Source of the DNA: Paragonimus westermani
Taxonomy: Eukaryota; Platyhelminthes; Trematoda; Plagiorchiida; Troglotrematidae
NCBI GenBank assembly: GCA_008508345.1
Contig: QNGE01002983.1
Coordinates: 33,318-97,317, forward strand
Direction: 5' to 3'
Length of the DNA: 64,000 bases
Shown here: positions 49,986 to 61,574 of the stretch, in pieces
How the letters are laid out: each line of letters opens with the position of its first letter
Numbering within the stretch: the first letter of the stretch is position 1
Translations under genes and position numbers: made by a program
The notes under the pieces: model-generated
What the model was told of the DNA's origin: nothing
Databases searched by the model: none
The model's input: only the letters and a program-made list of their open reading frames with translations

Positions 49986-51660
49986 GTCAAGAGAACGCTT
50001 TTTTCGGTCACACTGTCATTCACCGGCAGCACTGACTACTGCGTCCATTTGGACAAATCCTCACTCACTGCGACTATCAAGCATCGCTAGCTTCTCCCTA
50101 CATATTTTCCGACGCAACAACATGTTGATCCCATTTCCTCAAAAGCACAGGCAATTTCTGAATCAGAAGGAGCACACAGAAATTAGTTGCGTAATATGTA
50201 GGTAGAATCGAATTTATCGGTTCTGCCTCTGCTTGGTGTACAACTGAAGATGCTCCGAGGTAAGCTTTTCTTTCCATAGTAACTGTCTTTCCGGATGTCG
50301 CCTTTAGCTTGCTATATCGCTTTAGAAACTGTTCAAGGTAACCACTGGATCTTAGCAGAAACGCGCTCAAGTTTAATTCCTACGCAAGAGTGTCTGGTCA
50401 ACAGATTCGTCGGACTCGCGCACGTTTTTGTTTGCCGGCTGCGTAAGCACGGAAGATCGGGATTTGACCGGACCACGTGGATTTCCACTGGACGACTCAT
50501 ATAACAGAACCCTCCCCCGGGCAACTTGAGTGTGTCTAGAAACGGCGAGTAATAGCTAGCCTTAAATGCAAACGTTATCATCAGTGTAAGCTGAGAAATA
50601 TTTAGACGCTGCACTGAGTTTTCTATGTTCGATTATGAAGACCGAATATGAGTGTGTCATCCGCCCAAGTTTAATGCTTTTGATTTTAACGAATTCTTGC
50701 ACGCGAATTGAAGCGCAATTAATGGGTTAAAGTGCATTCCATTATTCACTCGGCTGATCGTTGCCTGAGCATAGTTTGCTGTTAGTCGTTCGATGTGAAA
50801 GCCTGCTGGAATTCTTTTATTGAACGTGCATAAAACTTTCAGGCATCGGAAGAAGCTTCCTCGTCTGTAAGGACGACTCTGACCTTGAGACATCGTAGAA
50901 ATTTCGGGTTTTTCAGAATGACACGTTTGCTGTCACTTGCCCTTCAACTGGTCAGAGTGTGCAGTCGTAATATCATTTATGGTGAGTTTAGGTTATCGTC
51001 TTTTTCTAATGAATATGTCTACAAACGGTGAAGCAGACTGATCTCATACATTCTACGATTAAGGTTATGTAAACATCTAGTCACTGAAGTCCAGTCCAGT
51101 TAGAACAGATCGTCGAGGTATATGGTCGGTCAAAGCAGGGTATAATCCGCTCACCTGCGGATTTTGGATCCGTCCCATTCCTGCAAAACCGTACCAACTA
51201 CCTAAATTACACATTTCACACATTTAGTAAATTTTCATACCGATCACAAAAAATATGCTGTGACTGTTTTCGACGGCTGATCAACCGGGGTTGCTTAAAA
51301 CAATGTACTTGACTGGTTGGACACAATCATTTCGATCTGGTGCGGCCGTATGGAAATTGCACGGGCCGATCAGAACGTATACATTGTGTGACTAAAAAAA
51401 CGTTATGGCTTTTTCAGACTGCTAAGTACAGCTCGTTAGCGGTGAATGTCCTTCCGAAGTAGATAGAAGGCAAGAACGCTGTGGCGAACCAATACAGATT
51501 TTCGGCGATTTCGGCGACTGATACACGGGTTCGAGGCAGGGGCCCAAGTTTCCTGGATCCAGTGGGTTTTTCTTGCTAAATGTCAAGCGGGCATCCGTTG
51601 ATATGGAAGACAATGAAAACAGTGTAGCATTGCTGTTGGGAATTATAGTGAATACCAAAA
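49986..51660. other. No gene recognised
   Basis: Frames of 90 and 93 codons on the minus strand (50098-50370, 50333-50614) overlap in adjacent frames and might be a frameshifted retroelement segment adjoining repeat A, but no motif supports it. A tRNA-like stretch near 51120-51170 is too irregular to call. Confidence 0.45.
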
Positions 51661-52429
51661 ACAGAGTAGAGTATTCGCACAATGAAATTTTAGATAAATG
51701 AGAATCGAGCAAAGCTTTAAAGTGATCCCTAGAAGCTTTGCTAACGAACTCAAAAGGAGGCTGCTTCAATGGTTGGTTACTCGTAAGAATAAAACTGTTG
51801 CCTAAGGAAGGTCGGAGGACGAAGCTTGAGAAGCTTCCTGTAATCCTCGCTGGCTGTCGTCATCTGCTACGGTGAAGAACTGTTCAGAGTGATCCGCTCT
51901 AAAGAAATGTGTGAGAAGTAAGTCACCGTGGGATAGTCAAAATTCAAATGGATATAAGTCGAGAATTTCAAGTCGAGATTCGTACGCGACATTCTTCAGG
52001 CCTGTGGCTTGTTTGGTAACTGCGAATCTGGACAGCAAATTTGTTTTCTTTCGGGACGGTTTACACGACCTGATGAACATACTGTATGTGCGACCTCAAG
52101 TAAAACCCGTAAAGCGTTTGAAACGCTTTCTTGTCTATGAGGGGGCAATTGCGCTTAATCATCCTAAGAGCGGTGAATCCCTTTCTTCTCTCGCCATTTC
52201 ATGATGGTACGCGAAAGACAAGTTTGACAACCAGATGCCCAAATCTTTCTTCAGATCGATTTTTACATTTACTGTGTTAAACGCACTATGAATCATGAAG
52301 GCATTGCCAGAATCTCCAAAGACTGATATGTGTACACAATTACTGTCATTTAGTGGGAAACTCCACATGTCCGACCAGCGCTTGATCGCGTCAAGATCAA
52401 CCTGCAGTGCACTGAGATCGGTGGCATTC

Positions 52430-52830
52430 CAGTTTTATTAGGTAGCCTGCGTATCAGAGGGCGTTAATGTTCAGAAGGTTGTTGATGTAATTGAAGAATA
52501 ACAGAGGACCTAGTACTGATCCTTGAGGAACTACCGTAGCAATAAAAAATGGGACGAAAGTTCTGATCCGGTTCCAACTCTGAAAGTTCTGTTATCAAGG
52601 AAAGAGACAGTCAAGCAAAAAATCTCTTCATGAATACCATAGGCCTCCGGATTCTGTTTCGCGGGGCCATGTGAGACACGGTCGAAAGCTTTGGTAAAGT
52701 GAGATGAGACTACTCTCACTGGCCTCCGTCAGACTATATGTGGAAATAAGCATATTTGTTGTGCGTGACCGGTTAGGAAGGAAGTTGTGCTGGATGGAGG
52801 AAAAAAAATGGTTCCATAACAAGTGATTAA
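52430..52830 (-). pseudogene. Reverse transcriptase palm of the CR1/jockey-type element, catalytic site lost
   Basis: Reads across two frames on the minus strand: fingers block QHNFLPNRSRTTNML, motif A FTKAFDRVSH (the catalytic aspartate D is present), the primer-grip-side block SFLDNRTFRV, motif B VPQGSVLGPLLF, then motif C. Motif C, normally YADD with two magnesium-binding aspartates, is YAGY here and is preceded by a stop codon. Replacement of the first aspartate by glycine and the second by tyrosine abolishes polymerisation in all known reverse transcriptases, so this copy cannot move on its own. Confidence 0.8.
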
Positions 52831-53294
52831 GGATGGCGTACAGTAATAAGCACTCCGTTATCCTGTATGGTATGGTAGTAAGGCTGATTGACTGAGAGCT
52901 GGCCGGAGAGTGCCGATCGCCCGCTTTAAAGATGAATGTGACCGCTGCCTCTCTTCATGCACTAGGGAGAATGACAGTCTGGAGTGTCTGTTTAAACAGC
53001 TTAAAAGGGGGTTTCTCCAGACTAGCAGCTGTTTCATTGAGACTGCATAAATGGATCTTGTCAGGATCGGTAGCACAGTATGGATTAACGATGAGTAGAA
53101 TGCCTTCATTATCTAATGCAGGAAACACAACGGTAGTAAGCGGTTGCCGGTATGACAGAATGCCGGTTTGGCGGTGCGACACTGTGGATTGCATATTGGT
53201 ACACCTTGAATAACCCAGCCAAAACCAGAGAGTCAGATGAAGTCTCCACGACGAACAATCACAAAGAAAGAGCTGAGGGTTGACTATTTCTTAG

Positions 53295-53849
53295 TCATCG
53301 CATATGTTTTAGTGGGAAACTTCTGTTCCCGCGAGTTCTGAGGTAGACGTTTCCTTGTACGAATTCGGTGTGTTCATGGATTTCTCGCCCGATACCATTC
53401 TGAACCAGGTGGAACGCAGTTAGATCTTCTGTGTTTCCCGTAAGCTTGTGCTCTGCGATTAATTGGAAGCGATCATCGCGAAGACGACGTATTCTGCGCT
53501 GAAGAGGTTGCCGAAAATAGAGAGCACACAGTTTGTGAAATATGATTGAGTCGTTTGCTTTCTGAATTGCGCTTTGAAACCTACGGTATCTCTCGTGTGC
53601 GGAGTCATAATTAAGAAGAAGTGAACCTGGGTAACTCCTCAAGCCGTTAAAATAAGCCCGCTCAAAATTGTGAACTGTCGACCTTTTTGCTGGTTGTTTT
53701 AACCGGTAGCAGATAATATCAGGGTTGTGCACAGAGTGGCCACTTTGTCCATATGGTGACTCGATGATCACTCCGTCTATCAGGTGGCTTTCATTAGTGA
53801 TGTTTAGGTCGAGTAGAGAGGGAACCCGACCAAGATGATGCCGCTTCAA
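53295..53849 (-). pseudogene. Endonuclease C-terminus and linker of the CR1/jockey-type element
   Basis: Longest uninterrupted coding segment in the window apart from artefacts across the gap. It starts inside the endonuclease: residues 8-20 (RVPSLLDLNITNE) match the conserved end of the apurinic-type endonuclease fold (family wording close to PSLLDLVITNE), followed by a decayed SDH motif (SGHSVHN). The remaining residues form the basic linker before the reverse transcriptase, with arginine-rich QRRIRRLRDD. The methionine at 53849 is only the first one after a frame break, not a real start. It is flanked in adjacent frames by the rest of the element. Confidence 0.75.
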
Positions 53850-54425
53850 GATGTTGACAGACTGTGTACACGCTCACCGTCGTATCAGTGTCGATGAGGA
53901 AGTGGAGACTTCACCTTCACAGTTCTAATAAGAGACTGATGCTCAGTTTGTCTTGCGTGCATTAAAGTCAACCATAGTAAGCAGATCAGTAAAGCGTTGT
54001 GGTCCTACGAAGTTGTTTAGGTTTACGAGAAGGGTGTGGTCGTCAGAGATTTCGTGTGAGGGAGAAAGGTAGATAACCCCCGCTAAGATTGTTTTTGGCA
54101 ACGCAATGCTAGTTGAAACCGCATAATCACATTTATCAGAGAACTGAAATCCACCGATAAGTGTGGGTGTCGGAAGGTACTGCTCAAGGAGAATCGTAGA
54201 ACCCCCGTTCTTTCTTGTGCAGAGTCAGCTCGCTAAACCGAACATCTGGGGACACAGTTTACTGCCACTGATGTCATGTGTAACATAGGTCTCTTTGAAG
54301 GCAAACATGGGGCTGGGTGTCGTGAATTGACTGTCTGATTTTTGTTAGTTTATTGAACAAACTGAGATAGTTTGTGTACATGCACTTAGAAGTTAATTCC
54401 TTGTTGGATTTCAAGAAAGAAGGGG

Positions 54426-57400
54426 ACTGCCAGGAAGGGTTTTAGAAGTAAGGTCTGTCAAAACATCTAGTTCATTCTTTCATATATGGATAAACTGTAG
54501 TGCTCATACTACAATAGCACCTGATTTCGCCATATCGGGTCGGTAACTCCCAGGATGCACTTGATACCTTAAGAATCTTCTTCGGTAGAATTGGGAATCA
54601 AGAGAGAAGTATAGAAATTGGGGACGTCTGCGACAGTTGATAAGTCTCCGAATGAAACGACGAGAAACAGAAAATGATCCCATACAAACCCCATAAGCCA
54701 ATCTTCTGATTTTCGTAAAAACATCTTCCGTAGTTGAGCCCAAGTGTATGAATACTGACCCCTGCAGCGGACACACTATCAGTGCATAATTGTGCATGCG
54801 GTTTAGTGAGTGGTTGATGATAATAAAAAGGGCTTAATGTGTTAAAAAACAATCGGTCCTTTGAACATTCGTTCAGCAAAGGGAGTCCGTGATGCAACAC
54901 AGCTGGATTGGAAGCGTCAGAAGTCGGCACCCCAAACCGGCACCACTTATGTACTCCAGAAGGTCAGTTTTTCTTATGCCGAGGACATTTTAACTGATCA
55001 GACCAAGCATAAAGGAACTGACGGGTTAGTTGGTCGAGGTACAAGAAACAGAACTGCTGAAACAAGTGTGTCGTGTTCTATTGAAGCACTACAATTGAAT
55101 CACTTTAATCCAGGGAGCAGCACTGACAAAATCAGACGGAAATGACCAGCAACAGCGTCCATCTTTGTCAAATAAACATTGACAGGCTTAAAAGCCTTCA
55201 ACGTAGAAGAGGTGCAGGCTAGTGGGCTTAGTTAAAGGCAGAGTTTGAACGAAGAACAATCATGACAATGGGTATTGAATTTCCTCCGATCCATCTGCAG
55301 ATGAACACGTGAATAATCAAGATAATCTAAGACAAGCCTCATTGTGTGCCGCTAAGCAGAGAGGTATGTCCTAAGGACATCCAGTACTATTTATCACTAA
55401 TACTATCGCCATAGCTCTAATGTGGATGACATTCCCGATTGGAAACCTACAAAAAGAGTGCGCTGAATAACAGACCTGCGATAATCTCGTTGATAAGGGG
55501 GATGTTGGTGGGCGTGATCCTCACTGTTAAAGTGGGATTAATTTAAAATTTGTGAGAATATGTCTCACACCGCCCGGAAATTTTATTGCAACCACTCCTA
55601 AACTAACCTAGAACCACATCAGCATGGATCCCACCGAGTTTATGGCTCAACAAAACGCAACTAAGACCCAGCTGCAGATGATTTCGATTCGAAACCCACT
55701 GGACAAAAGTGCAAAGAATTTACCGATGCAAGATGTCAAAAGTCTAGCACTCTGATGGACAGCTAACCTGAATGAGTTGTAACAACTATGTTTTCGTCTG
55801 GCCAAAAAAGGTAACTTTGTTCAGTTTTGGAATCGTCAATTTCCTGCGCAACAGCATGACTTAGAGATCGTGGGCCGTGGCAGAATAATTAGCCGGGGTT
55901 CATCAACGTTCAGCGTATCGTTTGCATGACCTCGTTTCCTCATTCAAATCCACAGGCTTCCCTTCCCAGTTTAATTTATTCAGAAGAGAATACCATTAGT
56001 TCGGAGTCTCATAAAACCAAAATCACTGAGGAAACGGGATTTAACGGGCTCATTTTAACCGCCTCGTTTAAAAGCTTCATTTTTTGACCGGTTGTCTACA
56101 TACAACAGCACTTGAACACGGATATATACTTGGTAACCAGAACGCGAATAATTTTATCCGATTAAGTCAACCGTACACGATAAGCTGACACATAAACGAT
56201 GTCGAGAAACACAGCAAATAACCTGTATCCTTATCTCCGTAAAAAGCATCATCCCTCTCTTAACACCGCTTTGGAACTGCCTGATAAAGTGTCCGTTCAG
56301 AACTAGTGAGCGTACCCACTAGTTAAACCTGTGCGTTACAAACTCGCTGATAGAGCTGCCTTGAGGATTCTTTGCTGCAAGCCATAAACGCGAAATGTGC
56401 GCATGTATAGTGAGCTCGTCACACGTGGAGTAGCTTGGAGAATACACAACAACAAAATAGCCACTTGATTGTCACAGATCGTATTCGTTCGGTGTCCGAC
56501 CTAGTCCAACTTGAAACAACTTGCCACAGTCAGTCGTAAAAAGCATTACTATCCGATGAATTTGAGGACATACTAGATACACACGTTCAGAACATCTAGC
56601 CAACAGTTCAAATAGTTTAGCCATCGGACCTGGTCTAGTAGATGAAGGTAGCTATCAACTCTGCAATCCCTCTGCTATTCCATCACGACACTTTGCTTGT
56701 TGTAATTCATTTGTTGTATGACTCATACGGTACGATGATTTACATAAATAGTTCTCTTTATTCATCTATCGCCTGAGAGAACTACCATTGTCAGTGTCGT
56801 TCACTTGTTCCCACACATTATCCAGCGTATTGTTTGGTGTATGCCATGTCCAATCAATCATGTCCAATCAAAGCCTGTAAAACACAGTATGAGAAGATAG
56901 GCAAGATATAAACAACATGCCATATAGAAGCCATAAACAGGAAAATACGGCAGATTGACAGGTTTCCGTTCACCTCAGTAGCATCGAGAGTTTTCATTCC
57001 ATTCATTTGTGCACCTAGTACGAGTACCCGATAACTGATGTGTACTGTCCATTGTCACTGCAATGCTTTTTCAGCTGTCGTTGCTACTGATACTAATATT
57101 AATGCAACATCCTGGCTATAATATCTGCAATAGGTTGCACACAGGATTCAATAATGCCGCAACACCTGTGAGCGATATTTGATTCCAAAGTTTCTGTTAC
57201 CATGGCCAACCTTTGTCAGGACAAACGTTTAGTCAGCCGAGTGCTAGCAGTGCTCAGTAGGTACGCTATTGTCTACAAGTTAGTTAAACATTAATCTGAT
57301 TTGATACCAGCTACTCATCACTACCATTGGCAGCTGTGGGTGTCACGACTCGAGCTGCTGTTGGTTCTGAAAGTGAGCGGTAAATAATAAGGTAGTGAAT

Positions 57401-57455
57401 AAGTACAAGTGAATAGAGGTGAAGAAGTGCAAAGAAAACGAGCAACAGTGATTGG
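54426..57455. other. Mostly unassigned; possible 5' flank of the CR1-type element
   Basis: Minus-strand frames at 54930-54504 sit just upstream of the endonuclease and contain arginine-rich segments. They could be the end of an ORF1 or 5' UTR, but no zinc-knuckle or other ORF1 motif was found. From 55.15 to 57.45 kb there is no recognised gene except the weak Gag-like start at 55.62 kb. Confidence 0.4.
55624..55755 (+). pseudogene. Possible LTR-retrotransposon Gag start, very weak
   Basis: An ATG opens a 43-codon frame beginning MDPTEFMAQQNATKTQLQM and ending in TGA at 55753-55755. The acidic, glutamine-rich opening resembles the N-terminus of Gag proteins of some flatworm Ty3-type elements. 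About 200 bases further, another frame contains SQFNLFREEYH, loosely like a conserved SLFN-RY block of those Gags. No zinc knuckle, primer-binding site or LTR could be found. It may be chance. Confidence 0.2.
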
Positions 57456-57459
57456 ATTT

Positions 57460-58575
57460 CCTAAAAAAAGAGTAAGCAAACTTGCGACTACAAGCCAGCC
57501 GTTGACTGCAACAGTCTGCTATGTCGGAGCGTGTTTCCAACCAGCGTTGCGGATTGTTGTAAACTTCCCAACCAGGGACATAGCACCTACCAGCCTTGTT
57601 GAGCGAGATGGCCAAAATTCTTGTGGTCTGCAACCACGTCATCATTTGGTTGTTCTGGAGGTTCTTCCAAATGTCAGCAGCATCACTTGACAGTGCGCGG
57701 TGCGCCAGATGTGCTAACATGCGGAGCACATTTCTTAGCTAACGAACACTGAATTTTAACCATCTCGGTTGTCATTGGTGAACTTGTACATGCCCAGATA
57801 CAACCCGGCAGGCTGTTGCGTTTTTCACGACCAGCTGGATGCTGCATGACTGGCAGAGACAACGATGATCGAATACCGAGTGTCTTTAAACATATTCGAC
57901 ACGAGCGGGTCAAGCCTGTGGTCCATGGAGCAGAAGCAAACACACACATTCATGGCAATTTTCGTCTTTAGTCGACAAATCGACATCTTTGCGACGCCAA
58001 AATTGACGGAGGTTGGCCAATGCACTACGTGCTATCGATTTTCTCACAAATACCCTGAAAACACTACTACAAGCTGATGAGGTGGTGATGCCGAGGTAAG
58101 TGAAACGATGCAAAATCTTCAGCAGTACGCCAGCAATAACAAGAACAGGTTCAGTGCCAACCAAATATTGTGAAAATACTTTATAATTTGAAGGTGTTAA
58201 AAACGTCTAAAAATTCAGCCATGTCACTCGACCGTTTTAACATGATCTGCTTATATTTTGCAAAAGAATGTAGTGGAGCACCGTCGTCCGCACAGTAAAT
58301 ATCAGTCAGCCTACTACCCACCAGAAGCTACTCTCTGAGATCCACGGAACCTCTGTGCATGTCAATTAGAATATCGTCTATTACAGGGTTAGAGAGGGAG
58401 ACGAAGATCAGATACCTCTGTCAAACGCCAGTTGGCGTGAAGAACACTATAAGATATGCGTACTCTCCCTCAAAGTTGAGCATAAACGATCTCAACAAAC
58501 TAACACTTCACTGGGAATCCTCCGAGGTGCAGACAGCCCCAGAGAAAGTGTTGTGCGATACAGTGTAGACTGGCT
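57460..58575 (-). mobile_element. RTE-type non-LTR retrotransposon, C-terminal half, inactive
   Basis: On the minus strand, in order and across frameshifts: a block like the motif-A region (ALWRCL-LKGVP in the family; here LWGCLHLGGFP, near 58530), then GRVRIS near 58490. Next is a degraded motif B ending in PVIDDIL (near 58385), then RLTDIYCADD, with both catalytic aspartates of motif C kept as CADD (58294-58283). The RTE C-terminal region follows: FTYLGITTSS near 58110, SALANLRQFWRRKDVDLS near 57990, LLHGPQAWPL-like sequence, and an H-L-GH-like segment near 57730. The last block is AGRCYVPGWEVYNNPQRWLET (near 57590), as in the end of RTE ORF2. The ending SRKFAYSFF lies near 57465. The endonuclease and N-terminal reverse transcriptase are absent, as in 5'-truncated copies. 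Frameshifts and stops make it dead. Confidence 0.75.
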
Positions 58576-59940
58576 TATAAGAACAGAACTGAATTACGTC
58601 ATCTGATAGTGTCATCTTCTTGCCTACGTCATATGCCTTTATACAACTACTTCCGTGGTTCACGTGACTACACAACTCGAGTTAGCCCGAAGTGATTACG
58701 ACCAATTATTTGGTTAAGTTCGCGCTACACCACCTATATGAGGAGGATGGATAGGAACTGATGTTAGGTCATCTTCAGAACGCTTTGAAATTGCGCAAAA
58801 ATAACTTGGCTTTACAGCTATACCAAAGGTGGGCAAGATCTAAATTCGAGTGCATGCGTGCATATCAGTGTTGTTAAACACGAGGAAACCTACACTATGC
58901 TCTGCTGTAGCAGAATGACTGTACCGGTCGTTATCACTTCGCCTGCTGTAAGCCCCGCTTTACTGCTGACACATTGGCCCGTGTTGTTTGGTCACTTTTA
59001 GCGTCCACGGATGAAAACCGAGTGACAACTTTGTTCAGTTTCTATTGATTACAGCTACATTTTCAAAACTTGTCACCAGGGAGACAGTGGTTGTTCTTTT
59101 CAAGAAGTATGACAATCAACCACCTCTGACATTCTTTCTGGGAGGTTATTTCAAAAACTGTTCTCAGTTAGCATTCAAATAAAAAGTGTGTAGTTCATTG
59201 CAAATCGGAGTGTCTCTCAAGCTAAAGTTTATTTCCCAATTTTTCTTCTCGTCTCTATGGGAGCCACGCGCTCCGTTCAACTGATTGGTGCAGCTGTTAT
59301 AGGTGACAAATTCCAACATCCAGTGATATCCTTTCCTCTCAGTGGTGTTAAATTGTTTCACTATAGTTGTCATCGGGCTTACGTACAATTCACATTACTC
59401 CGCACATCCGAATATACTGATACACCGTTTCCAGATCTCAAAAGATGAGCTGCTTGATGAGTTTCGCAGCTTCGAATTGAAAATAAAAACTTCTTTGGTT
59501 AAAAACTATTAACTAAATGATTCCGAGTTTTGACATGGTCGTTGTGCTTTAACAGCGATTCTGCTAACTTGAACAGATTCACATATCACACCAAGTTCGC
59601 TTACAAGACCGTATACCTTATCTTCAGTTTTTAAATGCATGCATATTCTACGTTGGTTATGTGGTTCACCAGCGATTTTTATAACCTTCCAGACCAAAAT
59701 CCTAAGGGTTTTTCAAGATTCTTGAAACATTTTTCCTACTGTATCGCCGTGCCTCGTTTCGAATTCACTAACTCCACTCTGTTCAAAAGTTTTAAGACGT
59801 GAGTCGCTTGCCCCCAGAAGCCACATGTTTTGATCGTCATATAGGTGTACATCCACATATTAAACCGGGTCAGGGTTTAACTATGTAAAAACCCGAGATC
59901 TGTGTGGAAGGTCCCATTATCCTTCATCTCAAGAGATTTC
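58576..59940. other. No gene recognised
   Basis: Frames of up to 74 codons without motifs. The upstream part of the RTE element would lie here if present, but it is not recognisable. The sequence immediately left of the N at 59941 shows no match elsewhere in the window. Confidence 0.5.
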
Positions 59941-59941
59941 N
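59941..59941. other. Single undetermined base at the outer edge of the inverted repeat
   Basis: One N stands exactly where visible homology of the left arm begins. Its partner position would be 64001, just outside the window. Confidence 0.95.
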
Positions 59942-60676
59942 ATGAAAGTTGGTACACGGATTAAATGTTGATTAAAGTTGAAGACATTCCGTCATTGTGT
60001 CTGTTGGTGACAAAGCGTTTACGTTCCAAGGTAAATGAAACAAATATTTTGACTTTGCTCTTTCAAGTTGAGAGTGATAGACTGTTAGTTACGGTTAAAA
60101 AACATACGAAGAGCCCCGGATAACACGCACGCAACAAAAAGTTAAAATTGGACAACAATCCGTCCAGAAGCGTATCATCAACATCGTGATCATCTCAACA
60201 TACTTGAAATTACTGTGGCTCGAGCCAACGCTTACCTAAACAGCGACAAGAAATGTCCCAAAAGAGTAAAAGATTACTGGAAATTGGAAAAAAACATAGG
60301 ACGAGATTGAACTAATGTGGAAATGGTGTGGGTACACGTACGCCGTTGACTATAGGACAGTGCTATCTCGCATAACCGTTCTAGCCACTGATCTAAGTGA
60401 TCGTGGGCACCCCAGCTGGACAGGCAACATCTACTCACTGTGAGCAGTGAAACGATCAGGTTCTTTGTGTTCAGTGACTTCAGTGTTATTTGATTACCAC
60501 GCGGTTTTACTCAACTGCTTTAGGGGAAGCACACCAATAGGTAACTGATATTTTTGCATTGCTTTGACCTGTCGTGTGCATCTGCATTGATGCAGCGAAA
60601 TCTGTGGCGGGAACAAAGACTATTAACTATTTTTTCCGAATACTGTGCATAATTTGTAAATGGAATCTTCAGGACT
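59942..60676 (+). repeat. Left arm of a large, nearly perfect inverted repeat
   Basis: Matches the reverse complement of 63264-64000. Read base by base, the only differences are four substitutions (near 60113, 60495, 60643 and 60656) and one 2-base difference in an A run (6 A here against 8 in the other arm, near 60096). This is about 99% identity. After AATCTTCAGGACT the arms diverge. No recognisable gene or transposase lies in the arm. A 60-codon frame on the outer part of the right arm (63977-63795) is disrupted here by the A-run difference. Confidence 0.95.
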
Positions 60677-61574
60677 AATTACCACTCGGTCTTTCTCAAC
60701 TGTTGATGGTCTCCGTATATAAAGGCTGGTGCGGTACACGCCTAGCTGATATGCTGGGCATTCAATCTGATCATAATAGGTTGTGCAGTGTGATTAGTGG
60801 ATCAACTGATCGGGCATCCCAAGCCATCCGGAATACACGTAAGTATTGCTCACGGGAGCAAACCACTTGATATGGGCTAACTGGTGGAGACACTAATGGT
60901 TAAACATGGCAAGTCGGTTGAAACCTTCGTTGCAAATAAGCCAAATTTCCAAACTATGGAACAAAACGAAACGTACGTCAGTAGTATACTATTTTTTTTA
61001 GTGGTAACCAAACGTCTCTTCAACGCCATAGATGATTCAGGCTGGTAATGGCAAATCGTACCTTCGTTATCTTTGCTACTGCTTCATCAGGAATATTACA
61101 AGCCGAGGTCATAGTAGAAATGCTCCAGTCTTGAAGTAGCACCTTACACTCTGAATGTGTGAAGTGCACTTCATAAAAGCTGCCCGGTCACTCACATTAT
61201 TTTGCACGGTTTATCTAACTTCGGTGGAGTGGCTAGATAACACAGTGTTATCCGCAAACTCCACGTCGGCCAAACTATTGCCAGGAGGAATCCTAACACC
61301 AGGTTCCCTGGATTCTGCATGTGCTGTAATGCGCAACCGAAACCAGCGAGCGCACACGAATTGAATTTGAACTGTGTAACTGGGTGTACTGCTCTCTTAT
61401 CGGTGCCGTTTTGGTTTACACCTGTGAAAAGTCGTGTGCATCGCTTATTGGGCCTTCGGCTGATGTTTGTTTGTAGTTTCCCTTTTCGGGACTGCTGTCT
61501 GAACCCCTACTTAGGAAGGATGCTGTTTCCTGGTGAGTCCACGTTGCCCTAAATTTGGCCCGCGAATATTACGG
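60677..61574. other. Spacer of the inverted repeat, left part; no gene recognised
   Basis: Two short plus-strand frames (61155-61364, 61319-61552) without motifs. They lie just downstream (minus strand) of the RTE fragment, so decayed RTE sequence may continue here, but no further block could be aligned. Confidence 0.45.

Larger units (their letters stand above)
51665..54425 (-). mobile_element. CR1/jockey-type non-LTR retrotransposon, nearly full ORF2, inactive
   Basis: On the minus strand the blocks of an ORF2 polyprotein (endonuclease plus reverse transcriptase, used for target-primed insertion) occur in the proper order. Endonuclease start at about 54420 (SNKELTSKCMYTN, then LFNKLTKIRQ). 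GVIYLSPS is near 54085. MVDFNA at about 53979-53962 stands where the family has GDFNA. The endonuclease C-terminus and linker form the longest open segment (53849-53295, 184 codons, with VPSLLDLNITNE). Reverse transcriptase blocks DPDKIH and PASYQSISL follow. Then come QHNFLPNRSRTTNML near 52780, FTKAFDRVSH near 52690, and VPQGSVLGPLLFFNYINNL near 52500. The thumb has DLDAIKRW and LKNVAYESRLEILDLYPFE. The C-terminus near 51769-51680 reads PFEFVSKASRDHFKALLDSH. Many frameshifts and stops are present, and the catalytic YADD reads YAGY (52453-52442) directly after a stop. An ORF1 was not recognised. Confidence 0.85.

Noticed and set aside
51115..51175. tRNA-like stretch on the plus strand (GGTCGGTCAAAGC ... 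TTTTGGATCC)
   Set aside because: The B box matches only 7 of 11 positions and the A box is worse; no acceptor stem and no match to the 52-nt SINE spacing.
61155..61552. Plus-strand frames in the palindrome spacer (LLPGGIL, resembling LLPG before the RTE motif C)
   Set aside because: They are on the opposite strand to the RTE fragment and no YADD follows.
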